Origin: Gallibacterium salpingitidis
GTDB taxonomy: Bacteria > Pseudomonadota > Gammaproteobacteria > Enterobacterales > Pasteurellaceae
DNA: 34,243 nt
Assembly (NCBI RefSeq): GCF_001678495.1
Contig: NZ_JTJL01000027.1
Span: 1 to 34,243 of the forward strand
Direction: 5' to 3'
Shown: positions 1 through 8,476 of the stretch, one piece after another
Numbering within the stretch: the stretch's first letter is position 1
How the letters are laid out: the number at the start of each line of letters is the position of its first letter
Translations under genes and position numbers: made by a program
The notes under the pieces: generated by a model
The model's database searches: none
What the model was told of the DNA's origin: nothing
The model's input: only the letters and a program-made list of their open reading frames with translations

Positions 1-3000
1 ACAGGCGATGCGGCACCGACAACCGCACTACCGGAAGTTTCAGTAGACACAACAGCATTAGACAATGCAATTGAAGCGGCGAAGCAATCTGTTACTGAGG
101 CAAATAATGCAATTAGCGGTGCGGATAAAGACGACAATGGTTTGATTACTCCGACAGAGAAGGCGGAGGTAACGAAAGCGATTGATGATGTTGATACGAA
201 GAAAGAAGCTGCACAAGAGGAGTATGAGAAGATAAAAGCCGAACTCACGCCAGAGCAGCAAAGCGAATATCAAGCGAAGATAGATGCGATACAAGCGCCG
301 GAAGATAAGGTTAATGTTAATGATCTAGATGCAGATGGTTATTCTGATAGTGTTGAGGATAGTGTTGGTTCAGATAAAAATAGCACTAGCTCAACGCCGA
401 AAACTGTTGCGGAAGATTTATATAACCAAGCAAAAGCAGCTCTTAAAGATGCGGAGGACTTAAAAACTTCATTAGGTCCGAAATATAACTCTTCTGAGAT
501 TGATCAATTACAGGAGAAATTAGATCAACTGAATGAACTAAAAGAGCAAGCTTTATCGGTTACGCAGAATGTTCGTACAGATGATGGTAAGGATAAGTTA
601 GAACAGGATATTAACGCTCTAGCCTTTACTCTTCCAGAAGTGAATGACTTAAAAGATTCTGTTTGGAGTGAAACAAATACTAGTAGATTACAAAATAAAG
701 AGTATGGGAGAGTAGAACCAGAAACTATAGGTACTAGATTAGTTGATGAAACAGGAGTTGCATGGAGAGAGTTAGTTATTCCAGCAGCAAAAGTAGGAGT
801 CAAAAATATAGATAATAATAATGCTATCGAAACATTACAGCCAATAAATGACTGGGTCTATACAGTGTATGAGAATACTCATGGAGGTCGAATTCGTTAT
901 AAGGTAGATAACGAGGGTAATCTTATTATTCAAATTGATGAAAATAAGGCGAAAGCTTTATTTGGAAATGATATGGAAACGCTTAAGTTATCAGCAAAAG
1001 ATGGCACTGAGTTGAATTATTATTTGCTACTTAATGCAACACAAGCAGAAGCTAAATTTGCAGCTGCTTCAATCGAAGTTTCTGATAATGAAGGAATTTT
1101 TAACAATACTATTTCAGATTCACCTAATATTTCATCAACGGATGATACGCAATGGTCAAATATCGTGGTGAAATATAGAGGAACGCCGATAGATGGATCT
1201 TATATGAAACTGGTTATTGTTGATCAAGCTACGAATCAAGAAGTTTGGTCAGGAAATAAGGTAGTAACAGGTGGAACAAATGGCTTAGTGACCTTTAATG
1301 CAAGTAGCGTTACTTTAGAAGATGGGCATACTTATCTGTTAAAGGCTGCTGTGTCTGATGCAAGCGGTAATGTTGATGAAGAGGTAAATCCATTTATTTC
1401 ATCAAGACCAATCACCATCGACACAACAGCACCAACATTAAATTATGAGTTAAAGGAAAATAGTGATGGAACGGCTTCTTTAGTGGTGAAACCTGTTGGT
1501 GAGAAAGTGTATTACTTAAGAGTTGAGGGTGATGGTACCAATAATGACATAATTAAACAGAGTGCTTCAAACAAAGGAGATTCATATAAAGATAATGGCT
1601 TAGTAAGCTCAATAGAGATAAAAGAAAGCGATCTAGCTAATAAAAATATCTTCTACTTTGTTGCAGATGAAGCGGGTAATAAGTATGAAATTCCAAAAGG
1701 GAATTTTGTTAAGTTACACCGTTTAACTAATGACTTAACTCCTGATATTGCACCAAATGCAAACACTTATTTATCTAGTGATAAAAATGGGCAAAGTAGT
1801 GATGGGGCAAGCCCATATAAAGCAACAAATAGTAATGATATTATTGTTATGATTCCTAGCTCTGACGATAAACAGGAATTCAGAGGCTCAATTAATTTTG
1901 ATGAAGGTAGAGCTTCTGGTGATGGTAATCGTATATTGAATCTTAATACTGCTGATGGCGATGATACGATTTCTGCAACATATATGTATGGTAAGGTGAG
2001 CGTGGATACTGGTACTGGGAATGATACCTTTACCTTATCAAGAGGTATATATGGAGAAGGTGGTGATAGTAGTTATAGCGATCAAACTGTATCAATGGGA
2101 GAAGGTGATGATAAATTTGAGATCACTGGTACTACAGGGCGTAATGGCTCGATGGATTACTCTGCAACAAAAGTCAGTATGGGTAGCGGTAATGATATTG
2201 TAAGTGTCGGAGGAACAATATTCAGCTCAGATGTTGGCGGTCAGATACGTTCGGGTTATTTTGATTTAGGGCAAGGAGACGATATATTTAGTAGCGCTAC
2301 TTTACGAGCTTGGAAACGTACAGCGTCAGGCAATTCTGGATCTAATGTATTAAACTTAGGTAAAGGACATGATCAAGTTACGATCAATGGCGATGTTGTG
2401 GGCGTAACATTAATAGCATCTCGTGATAGCAGTGATATTAGGATAACGGGAACAGTCGAAGATGGTGCAGTGTTCTATCTAGGTAATGGTAATGACGTAG
2501 TCACTATTGCAGAAGGTTATTCAATTGCTGATGTTAATGTTCGTAGTAGTTTTTATGGCGATTTAAGGGGCGCTAAAGAAAGAGTGGATTTATTAAAATC
2601 ACATTTAACGAACCCAAACGCTAATTGGTATGATGGAATTCATTTTGTAAATTCAGAAAGTCAAATAGCCTCGGAAGAGAGTAATCCTGATGTAACAGCA
2701 GTGACATTCGGTGATAGACCAGTTATCCACTTAGGAAATGGTGATAATACTTTAGAAATATCTAAAGGTGTTTATTATGCGGATATATCTTCAGGTAATG
2801 GTAAGGATTTGATTAAATTGAGCGGTGCTGATGGTGCAGCTCAGATCCATAAACAAGATTATATCGTTGGTACCGCTATCGATACTGGCGCTGGTAACGA
2901 TCGTATTGAACTAACTAATGTATTAGAGCGTTCAAATACAATTAATTCTGGTGATGGTAACGATGTGATTGTGGTTAAAGGTGTTGTGGGACGAGAAGCG

Positions 3001-3432
3001 AACACAATGTCTACTGAAACTACAATTAATGGAGGAGAAGGTATAGATGAATTAATTTGGGATAGCTCAAATTACACTTTTAACTATGGTAGTGGTAGTT
3101 CAGCAATGAAAGTAGATAATACTATCGAACAAATTCAGTTTAATGGTGATAATAATGTTGTCGCATTTAATTTTGATGGATTCAAGGAGGGTAATGCTTC
3201 TGTTCTTGTTTATGCAACTAATGAGGGAACAGGTAACAAGGTTAGATTAGCTACTGCGGATTGGACACCAAAATCTGGTCAGAATTATTTTGATGCTACT
3301 AACTATACTGCAACTGCTAGTGGCACAACCAAGGCAGATATTGGTGGTTTACAAAAATATGAATATTCAAAAAATGGAGTAACTGTTAATTTATATGTTG
3401 AAACAAGTGAAGTTAACGTGGAATGGTATTAA
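1..3432 (+). CDS. Large RTX-like surface adhesin, 3' portion (5' end outside window)
   Basis: The frame is open from base 1 and ends with TAA at 3430-3432, so 1143 residues of a longer protein are visible. The in-frame TTG at 142 is not a real start. In order, the visible part shows an acidic, Lys/Glu-rich, coiled-coil-like stretch (about residues 20-200) with two 12-residue EF-hand-like calcium loops (124-159 and 322-357); a poorly recognised middle; an Ig-like domain ending ITIDTTAP (about residues 375-480); and, from about residue 645 to 1020, roughly eleven GxGxD-type calcium motifs such as GTGND, GEGDD, GSGND and GDGND. The last 120 residues lack these and may carry an uncleaved type I secretion signal. 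No cysteine was noticed. The architecture fits a BapA/RTX-type adhesin exported by a type I system. The transporter genes are not in the window, so the secretion route is inferred. Exact adhesin family not recognised. Confidence 0.75.
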   Translation, partial: TGDAAPTTALPEVSVDTTALDNAIEAAKQSVTEANNAISGADKDDNGLITPTEKAEVTKAIDDVDTKKEAAQEEYEKIKAELTPEQQSEYQAKIDAIQAPEDKVNVNDLDADGYSDSVEDSVGSDKNSTSSTPKTVAEDLYNQAKAALKDAEDLKTSLGPKYNSSEIDQLQEKLDQLNELKEQALSVTQNVRTDDGKDKLEQDINALAFTLPEVNDLKDSVWSETNTSRLQNKEYGRVEPETIGTRLVDETGVAWRELVIPAAKVGVKNIDNNNAIETLQPINDWVYTVYENTHGGRIRYKVDNEGNLIIQIDENKAKALFGNDMETLKLSAKDGTELNYYLLLNATQAEAKFAAASIEVSDNEGIFNNTISDSPNISSTDDTQWSNIVVKYRGTPIDGSYMKLVIVDQATNQEVWSGNKVVTGGTNGLVTFNASSVTLEDGHTYLLKAAVSDASGNVDEEVNPFISSRPITIDTTAPTLNYELKENSDGTASLVVKPVGEKVYYLRVEGDGTNNDIIKQSASNKGDSYKDNGLVSSIEIKESDLANKNIFYFVADEAGNKYEIPKGNFVKLHRLTNDLTPDIAPNANTYLSSDKNGQSSDGASPYKATNSNDIIVMIPSSDDKQEFRGSINFDEGRASGDGNRILNLNTADGDDTISATYMYGKVSVDTGTGNDTFTLSRGIYGEGGDSSYSDQTVSMGEGDDKFEITGTTGRNGSMDYSATKVSMGSGNDIVSVGGTIFSSDVGGQIRSGYFDLGQGDDIFSSATLRAWKRTASGNSGSNVLNLGKGHDQVTINGDVVGVTLIASRDSSDIRITGTVEDGAVFYLGNGNDVVTIAEGYSIADVNVRSSFYGDLRGAKERVDLLKSHLTNPNANWYDGIHFVNSESQIASEESNPDVTAVTFGDRPVIHLGNGDNTLEISKGVYYADISSGNGKDLIKLSGADGAAQIHKQDYIVGTAIDTGAGNDRIELTNVLERSNTINSGDGNDVIVVKGVVGREANTMSTETTINGGEGIDELIWDSSNYTFNYGSGSSAMKVDNTIEQIQFNGDNNVVAFNFDGFKEGNASVLVYATNEGTGNKVRLATADWTPKSGQNYFDATNYTATASGTTKADIGGLQKYEYSKNGVTVNLYVETSEVNVEWY

Positions 3433-3473
3433 ATAAGTACTAATATTAGTGTAACCATTCATTAAAACTTAAC

Positions 3474-3516
3474 AAACCACCTTTTTAATCTATTGATTTT
3501 TAAGGTGGTTTTTTAT
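3474..3516 (+). terminator. Rho-independent terminator of the adhesin gene
   Basis: Ten-base arms AAACCACCTT (3474-3483) and AAGGTGGTTT (3502-3511) are perfectly complementary around an 18-nt loop. On the plus strand the second arm runs into a T-rich tract. It lies 41 bases after the adhesin stop. It may also act weakly on the minus strand for yhdE, which ends at 3543. Confidence 0.85.
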
Positions 3517-3542
3517 TTTAATAAAAAATGAAGGATAAGAAA

Positions 3543-4121
3543 TTAATTTTTAAATAAAGAAAAGTTAAATTGTTGTAACAACTCGGCAGTTTCAAATAAT
3601 GGTAATCCCATTACGCCGCTATAACTACCGCTTAAATGGCTAATAAAAGCAGCGGCTAAACCCTGAATAGCATAAGCACCAGCTTTATCTAAAGGCTCAC
3701 CTGTGGCAACATAATTTTTGATCTCAATGTCGGTAAGGGGTTTGAAAGTCACTTCACTGATTTGCAAATGTGATAGCAGTTGATCTTGGTTCGCAATTGC
3801 AATAGCCGTTAACACTTGATGTGTTTTCCCAGAAAGGGAATGTAACATCTCAATGGCGTGTTCGGCTGAGCTAGGTTTTCCAATAATGTGTTTATTGAAT
3901 GCAATGCAAGTATCCGCAGTGAGTAATGGGTAGTGATTAGGATAACATTGCTGAATTTTTTGGTTTTTGTTGTTCGCCATTCTTAACACATAATCTTGTG
4001 CCTGCTCTTGTGGAAAGGGAGTTTCATCAATTTCGGCTTTTAAGACTTCTACTGATAAACCAAGCTGTTGTAATAGTTGTAAACGACGTGGGCTATTTGA
4101 GCCTAAATAAATCTTCTTCAT
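3543..4121 (-). CDS. yhdE: Maf/YhdE-type nucleoside triphosphate pyrophosphatase
   Basis: A 192-residue Maf-family protein. By family it hydrolyses dTTP/UTP and related non-canonical nucleotides to the monophosphate and pyrophosphate in the cytoplasm, for house-cleaning and possibly division control. The N-terminus carries the signature SNSPRRLQLLQQLG (residues 8-21). TADTCI holds the catalytic-type Asp, and GEPLDKAGAYAIQG plus GSYSGVMGLPL near the C-terminus complete the fold and match YhdE rather than YceF. Length is normal for the family. It is divergent from rmuC across about 100 bases and convergent with the adhesin gene, so it appears to be a single-gene unit. The usual GADT is TADT here, a minor change. 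Confidence 0.9.
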   Translation of the reverse strand: MKKIYLGSNSPRRLQLLQQLGLSVEVLKAEIDETPFPQEQAQDYVLRMANNKNQKIQQCYPNHYPLLTADTCIAFNKHIIGKPSSAEHAIEMLHSLSGKTHQVLTAIAIANQDQLLSHLQISEVTFKPLTDIEIKNYVATGEPLDKAGAYAIQGLAAAFISHLSGSYSGVMGLPLFETAELLQQFNFSLFKN

Positions 4122-4181
4122 AATGACTCCATAATGAAATTGGCGAATATTGTAATGATTAACCGATTTTTCACCAGCTTT

Positions 4182-4190
4182 TGTTATACT
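4182..4190 (+). promoter_or_regulatory. Extended -10 promoter candidate for rmuC
   Basis: TGTTATACT is an extended -10 (TGn + TATACT at 4185-4190) located 34 bases before the rmuC start. No convincing -35 lies 17 bases upstream, which extended -10 promoters tolerate. The ribosome-binding site is AAGGAAG just before the ATG at 4224. Confidence 0.55.
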
Positions 4191-4223
4191 TAACGGCGAT
4201 TTACTATAAGCAAAGGAAGTAAA

Positions 4224-5810
4224 ATGGAAATTGGAGTTTATCTAGCGATAGCTGTTTTAGCAGCAATTTGTCTGGTCTTATTGATCGTCAATATACAACG
4301 TAAGAAAGCGGTAGAGTTTTTTCAGTCGCAATATCACAAAACCGCAGATGAATATAATGCCTTGTTGCAGAAAACAGAACGCTTAAATGAACAATATCAA
4401 TTAACCTTGCAGGAAAAAATTCGCTTAAATGCGGAAAAGCAAGGAATTGAAGCGTTATTACAAGATAAAAATGTACAAAAACATAATGTCGATAATGAAT
4501 TGCAGGTATTACAAAATAAGCAGCAGCAATTAGTGAGTGAAATGACCAATTTGCGTGAAAATTTTGGTCAAGTATCCGCAAAAGCAGAAAAGCTATTGCA
4601 AGATTTAAACTATACACAGCAACAAATTGGTAAGAAAGAGGAGCTGATTGCAGAATATCAACAACGGATTACCGATCTTTCTCAACAATTAGCAACATTA
4701 GAAACTAGCTTAACGCAAAAAGAGCAACACTTTGCCGAGCAAAAGCAGTTATTAGAAGATAATAAAAAACAGCTCACACTAGAATTTCAACAATTAGCCA
4801 ATCAAATTTTAGAAGAGAAAAGCCGTAGTTTTTCACAAACAAATCAAAGCACCTTGGATAGTCTATTAAAGCCATTTAAAGAACAAATTGATGGCTTTCA
4901 AAAACGGGTAAATGAGGTTCATTCTGAAACCTTAAAAGGTAATGCTTCTTTAGAAGCGGAGCTGAAAAAGGTACTGGAAATTGGACTGAATATGTCGAAA
5001 GAGGCAAATAATCTTACTAATGCGTTAAAGGGGCAGAAAAAAGTATTAGGTAATTGGGGTGAAATGCAGTTAGAACGTGCATTGCAATCGGCGGGATTAG
5101 TAGCAAATGAGCATTATGTTACACAAGCACATTTTAAGGATAAAGAGGGTAATCATCGTTACCCAGATTTCTTAATTAAATTACCGGATGAACAACATAT
5201 CGTGATTGATTGTAAGGTATCGTTAGTAGCTTATGAAAAGGCGGTGTCTGCAACTGATGACACCCAAATGAACTTGCATTTACAAGAACATATTCAAGCG
5301 ATTAAACAACATATTAAATCATTATCCGAAAAAGATTATAGCCACTTAGACGGTATTCAAAGCCCTGATTTTGTGTTGATGTTTATTCCGATTGAACCTG
5401 CGTATATTGAAGCTCTAAAACAAGATCCAAATCTGTTTAATAGCGCTTATGAGAAAAATATTATTTTGGTTTCTTATACTACGTTAATGCCAATTTTACG
5501 TACGGTCGCTAATTTATGGCGTATTGAAAAAGGGAATCGTGAGGCACAAGAGATTAGTGAGAAAGCCGGCGATATTTATAATCAGGTTTGTCTTGTTGCC
5601 GAGCGTTTACAAAAATTGGGGAATAATCTTTCCAGCGTAATGAAACAATATAACGATACAGTAACCTCTTTTTCTGGACAGCGTGGTTTATTCGGTAAAG
5701 TAGAACGTTTTCAGGCATTATCAACAAAAACGAATAAAACATTACCGCAGCTAGAAAATTTAACTGCGGATCTTGATGTAAGTCGTTTAAATGATATTAC
5801 CGGGGAATGA
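4224..5810 (+). CDS. rmuC: DNA recombination protein RmuC
   Basis: A 528-residue RmuC. One N-terminal membrane segment (about residues 4-23) is followed by a long Gln/Glu/Lys-rich coiled coil (about 30-200) and the RmuC domain (about 265-480). Recognisable blocks in that domain are VLGNWGEMQLERAL, YPDFLIKLP followed by IVIDCKVSL (a PD-(D/E)xK nuclease-like arrangement), and FVLMFIPIEPAYIEAL. RmuC limits inversions and other rearrangements at repeats; its biochemistry is poorly known. Length and order are typical. The last 24 bases overlap the 3' end of ureD on the opposite strand, so the two genes converge into each other and share coding DNA. Confidence 0.93.
   Translation: MEIGVYLAIAVLAAICLVLLIVNIQRKKAVEFFQSQYHKTADEYNALLQKTERLNEQYQLTLQEKIRLNAEKQGIEALLQDKNVQKHNVDNELQVLQNKQQQLVSEMTNLRENFGQVSAKAEKLLQDLNYTQQQIGKKEELIAEYQQRITDLSQQLATLETSLTQKEQHFAEQKQLLEDNKKQLTLEFQQLANQILEEKSRSFSQTNQSTLDSLLKPFKEQIDGFQKRVNEVHSETLKGNASLEAELKKVLEIGLNMSKEANNLTNALKGQKKVLGNWGEMQLERALQSAGLVANEHYVTQAHFKDKEGNHRYPDFLIKLPDEQHIVIDCKVSLVAYEKAVSATDDTQMNLHLQEHIQAIKQHIKSLSEKDYSHLDGIQSPDFVLMFIPIEPAYIEALKQDPNLFNSAYEKNIILVSYTTLMPILRTVANLWRIEKGNREAQEISEKAGDIYNQVCLVAERLQKLGNNLSSVMKQYNDTVTSFSGQRGLFGKVERFQALSTKTNKTLPQLENLTADLDVSRLNDITGE
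5745..5769 (-). terminator. Possible terminator of the urease operon, inside rmuC
   Basis: CCGCAG (5745-5750) and CTGCGG (5764-5769) pair perfectly around a 13-nt loop. Read on the minus strand, this lies 18 bases past the ureD stop and is followed by a T-rich stretch (TAATGTTTTATTCG...). The stem is short and the T-tract is interrupted, so this is only a candidate. It is the only terminator-like structure I found near the operon end. Confidence 0.3.
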
Positions 5811-6596
5811 ACAACAAAGTCGTTCTCCAATCTGTAAGAAAAATTTCTCTATGGTTTCGGCACGATGCCCTAAAACTCGAATAGTAAAGCCTCCATCATT
5901 TAATAATGAGAAACCAATCAACAGTTGTTGTTCGGTTGCGTAGCTTTGTTGTAATTCAGCTAATTGCTGTTTTAGTGTTAAGGTATCAGCAGCAAGATTG
6001 AGATAGACGAAGGTGCCTTGATGAGAAAAATCTTCCATTTGACTTAATGCCGTTAAATTCATTTTCGCAGGATGCCACTGGATACGATCGATGAGTAATG
6101 GGCGATCTTGGTGCGTAATCTTTAAATAAGAAGAGAATTGGCGAAAAGCGAAGCGCTCTTGATTTAATACACGTCCAATCGCGACAATTTCACCATAGAT
6201 AAGTTGACTATTGTCCGCCATAGTGATGGTGGTGGTCTGTTTTAATGCGCTATCTTTATGTAAAACTAATGGGTGAGGTAAATAAAACAGACGGCTGTTT
6301 TTCGCTAAATGGAACTCACTATGTTGTTCAGCCCATTCATTCTCATTCATAGATTGGACACGTGTGAATGCTTGCGTAGTTAACGCAAGATCGGTATTTT
6401 CTGCCAGTCGCAATTGTATGAATAACTTATCGCCAGCTAATAAGCCCGGAGATGAACTCATTTGCACCGCTTTTAATTGATGTGTGCTCGGTAGTGTCAT
6501 CAATTTAAATGGTGGTGATACAAAGTAGTCATCAATTTGGGTTGTGTTAGCTGCAGTAAGTTTAGTGGACAGAATGAGCTGACTTTGCATAATCAT
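5787..6596 (-). CDS. ureD: Urease accessory protein UreD (UreH)
   Basis: A 269-residue UreD/UreH. It binds apo-urease and, with UreF and UreG, forms the complex that carries nickel and CO2 into the UreC active site. The sequence is that of a UreD family member: SSSPGLLAGDKLFIQLRLAEN near residue 50, the TTQAFTRVQSMN block, and YLPHPLVLHKDSAL around residue 110. It is the last gene of the operon. Its ATG overlaps the ureG stop by one base (TAATG), implying translational coupling. A second ATG two codons later is possible. Its stop lies inside the 3' end of rmuC on the other strand. Confidence 0.92.
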   Translation of the reverse strand: MIMQSQLILSTKLTAANTTQIDDYFVSPPFKLMTLPSTHQLKAVQMSSSPGLLAGDKLFIQLRLAENTDLALTTQAFTRVQSMNENEWAEQHSEFHLAKNSRLFYLPHPLVLHKDSALKQTTTITMADNSQLIYGEIVAIGRVLNQERFAFRQFSSYLKITHQDRPLLIDRIQWHPAKMNLTALSQMEDFSHQGTFVYLNLAADTLTLKQQLAELQQSYATEQQLLIGFSLLNDGGFTIRVLGHRAETIEKFFLQIGERLCCSFPGNII

Positions 6597-7231
6597 TATC
6601 TCACTAAGCTAGCAGGATCATCTTTTTGTTGCAGTAATGCATATTTCTCAATCCAGCCAATGACGCCATCTAAATGATGTTTTTTCATCAAATTGGTAAA
6701 AATAAATGGTTGTCCTTGACGCATACGGCGTGCATCACGCTCCATTACAGAAAGATCAGCACCTACATAAGGAGCCAAATCAATTTTATTGATTACTAAT
6801 AGATCAGAACGAGTAATGCCCGGCCCACCTTTACGAGGAATTTTTTCACCTTGTGCAACATCAATGACAAAGATGGTAACGTCTGCTAAATCTGGACTAA
6901 AAGTTGCAGATAAATTATCACCACCTGATTCAATAAAGATAATTTCTACATCAGGAAAACGAGCAACCATTTCATCTACGGCTTCTAGATTCATTGACGC
7001 ATCTTCACGAATGGCTGTATGTGGACAACCACCAGTTTCAACACCCATAATGCGTTCTGGTGGTAATAGACTATTTTGGGTGAGAAACTCCGCATCTTCT
7101 TGGGTATAAATATCGTTAGTAATTACAGCAACACTATACTTATCTGCCATTTCTCTAGTTAAGCATTCAATCAAAGCGGTTTTGCCTGAACCAACGGGGC
7201 CAGCAACGCCAATTTTAATATATTTGCGCAT
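6596..7231 (-). CDS. ureG: Urease accessory GTPase UreG
   Basis: A 211-residue SIMIBI-class GTPase that supplies Ni(II) and GTP hydrolysis for urease maturation. The P-loop GPVGSGKT spans residues 11-18, the nickel-binding CPH motif is residues 69-71, ESGGDN follows about 30 residues later, and NKID is the guanine-specificity motif. All are intact. It is followed by ureD with a one-base overlap and preceded by ureF after 15 bases. A clear ribosome-binding site (AAGGAA) lies before the ATG. Confidence 0.97.
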   Translation of the reverse strand: MRKYIKIGVAGPVGSGKTALIECLTREMADKYSVAVITNDIYTQEDAEFLTQNSLLPPERIMGVETGGCPHTAIREDASMNLEAVDEMVARFPDVEIIFIESGGDNLSATFSPDLADVTIFVIDVAQGEKIPRKGGPGITRSDLLVINKIDLAPYVGADLSVMERDARRMRQGQPFIFTNLMKKHHLDGVIGWIEKYALLQQKDDPASLVR

Positions 7232-7246
7232 AATTCTTTTCCTTAT

Positions 7247-7942
7247 TTAAGACATATATAAACGACTATAAAGTTGCTCATGCTGCATTGAACGAATATC
7301 GTTAGCAATGGTTGCAGCGCCTAACCATTCCGGATCAGGGTTTTCACTAACCTGCACAGCGTGTTGGATAGCCGGTCGTAATTCGACCAGAATATCTTGT
7401 CCATCCATTTGACTAAGAGGAATTAATTTCACCCCGTTAGTCACTGCACCAACGATAGTATTGTAATAAAACGCATACAGCATATCGCTTTTCGTTAATT
7501 GAGTAGCAGCGGCGATCATCCCGAAAACGATAGGATAAAAACCGCGGCACTGTTGTTGCTGAATTGCTTGTTGAAATTGTTGTAGTAACGGATGCTGTTC
7601 ATAGCGGATAAAGATTTTTAATAAGCGAGTTCCTAATTTGAAACTGCCTTCTCTGCTTTCACGAGCAATTTTACTAGCGGCTAAAGTTTGATCTAAGTTG
7701 ATTAACTTAGCAAAATCTTGCCGCTGCATTGCACTAAAGGCTAGTGAACAATAAGCACCATCGTTATAAACCCAATTTTGCTGTAACTGTGTAGCAACAT
7801 ATTCTAATAGGGTGGCTTTATCATAGACTTTGCGTTGTTGTACAAAAGTTTCCAATCCATTGGAATGGTTAAAACCCCCAATTGGCAAAGTTGGATCAAC
7901 TAAATGTAGCAAGGTGCCAAGCTGTTCTAATGTTTGTGCCAC
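7247..7942 (-). CDS. ureF: Urease accessory protein UreF
   Basis: A 231-residue, mostly helical UreF that bridges UreD and UreG and gates nickel delivery. The family N-terminus LLHLVDPTLPIGGFNHSNGLE is clear (about residues 12-32), as is GAVTNGVKLIPLSQMDGQ nearer the C-terminus. The start is GTG at 7942, preceded by GGAG inside the ureE tail. It overlaps ureE by 16 bases, in a different frame across the His-rich ureE end. That overlap fixes the start and suggests coupled translation. Confidence 0.94.
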   Translation of the reverse strand: MAQTLEQLGTLLHLVDPTLPIGGFNHSNGLETFVQQRKVYDKATLLEYVATQLQQNWVYNDGAYCSLAFSAMQRQDFAKLINLDQTLAASKIARESREGSFKLGTRLLKIFIRYEQHPLLQQFQQAIQQQQCRGFYPIVFGMIAAATQLTKSDMLYAFYYNTIVGAVTNGVKLIPLSQMDGQDILVELRPAIQHAVQVSENPDPEWLGAATIANDIRSMQHEQLYSRLYMS

Positions 7943-8463
7943 TGTCCATCTCCATGGTGGTGATATCCTGCTGAATGACTATGTCCTTGTGCTGAATTTG
8001 CGCGTAGCGCTTGACTTAAACGACGCTGTTCTTGTTTTGGAGAGAACCCAGCAGCGGATAACCATTCAAACATAGGTTTATCATAAGGCAATAATACTTC
8101 GTCGCCATCTAAAAAGAGCGGTGAATGTTTATTGCCAATTTCATAACAAGCTCTGGCCATTTCAGGCAATGTTTTTGGTGATAACACAATGACATCCGAG
8201 GGTAAAATTTCAATGGCAATAACTAAGTCATCATTGATAAATACTACATCATTGTGTTGCAACCGTTGCCCTTCTTTTAACAAACGAAAGGCGATTTCTC
8301 GATTATTTCTACTGGTTTTGCGCAAGATATTGCGTTCACTTTCAAACCATTGTAATGGCACATAATCAATTTCTTGCTTGGTAATTTTGCCATTTTTAGT
8401 TAAGTCATCTAATTTGCCGAGAATTTGTTCCATAATCGGTAAAATAGGTGTGAGTATTTGCAT
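7927..8463 (-). CDS. ureE: Urease nickel metallochaperone UreE
   Basis: UreE binds Ni(II) and hands it to UreG. The start chosen is the ATG at 8463, with GAGGA 5 to 9 bases upstream, giving 178 residues. A TTG four codons earlier has no ribosome-binding site. The N-terminal half has the peptide-binding fold, and the central domain includes LPEMARACYEIGNKHSPLF with the conserved metal-site His. The C-terminus is rich in histidine (GHSHSAGYHHHGDGQWHKH), a nickel-storage tail typical of Klebsiella and Haemophilus UreE. Confidence 0.95.
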   Translation of the reverse strand: MQILTPILPIMEQILGKLDDLTKNGKITKQEIDYVPLQWFESERNILRKTSRNNREIAFRLLKEGQRLQHNDVVFINDDLVIAIEILPSDVIVLSPKTLPEMARACYEIGNKHSPLFLDGDEVLLPYDKPMFEWLSAAGFSPKQEQRRLSQALRANSAQGHSHSAGYHHHGDGQWHKH

Positions 8464-8476
8464 AATTGTCCTCAAC

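Noticed and set aside
142..144. TTG at 142 as the start of the adhesin gene
   Set aside because: The frame is open through base 1 with protein-like sequence and no ribosome-binding site precedes the TTG, so the gene enters from outside the window.
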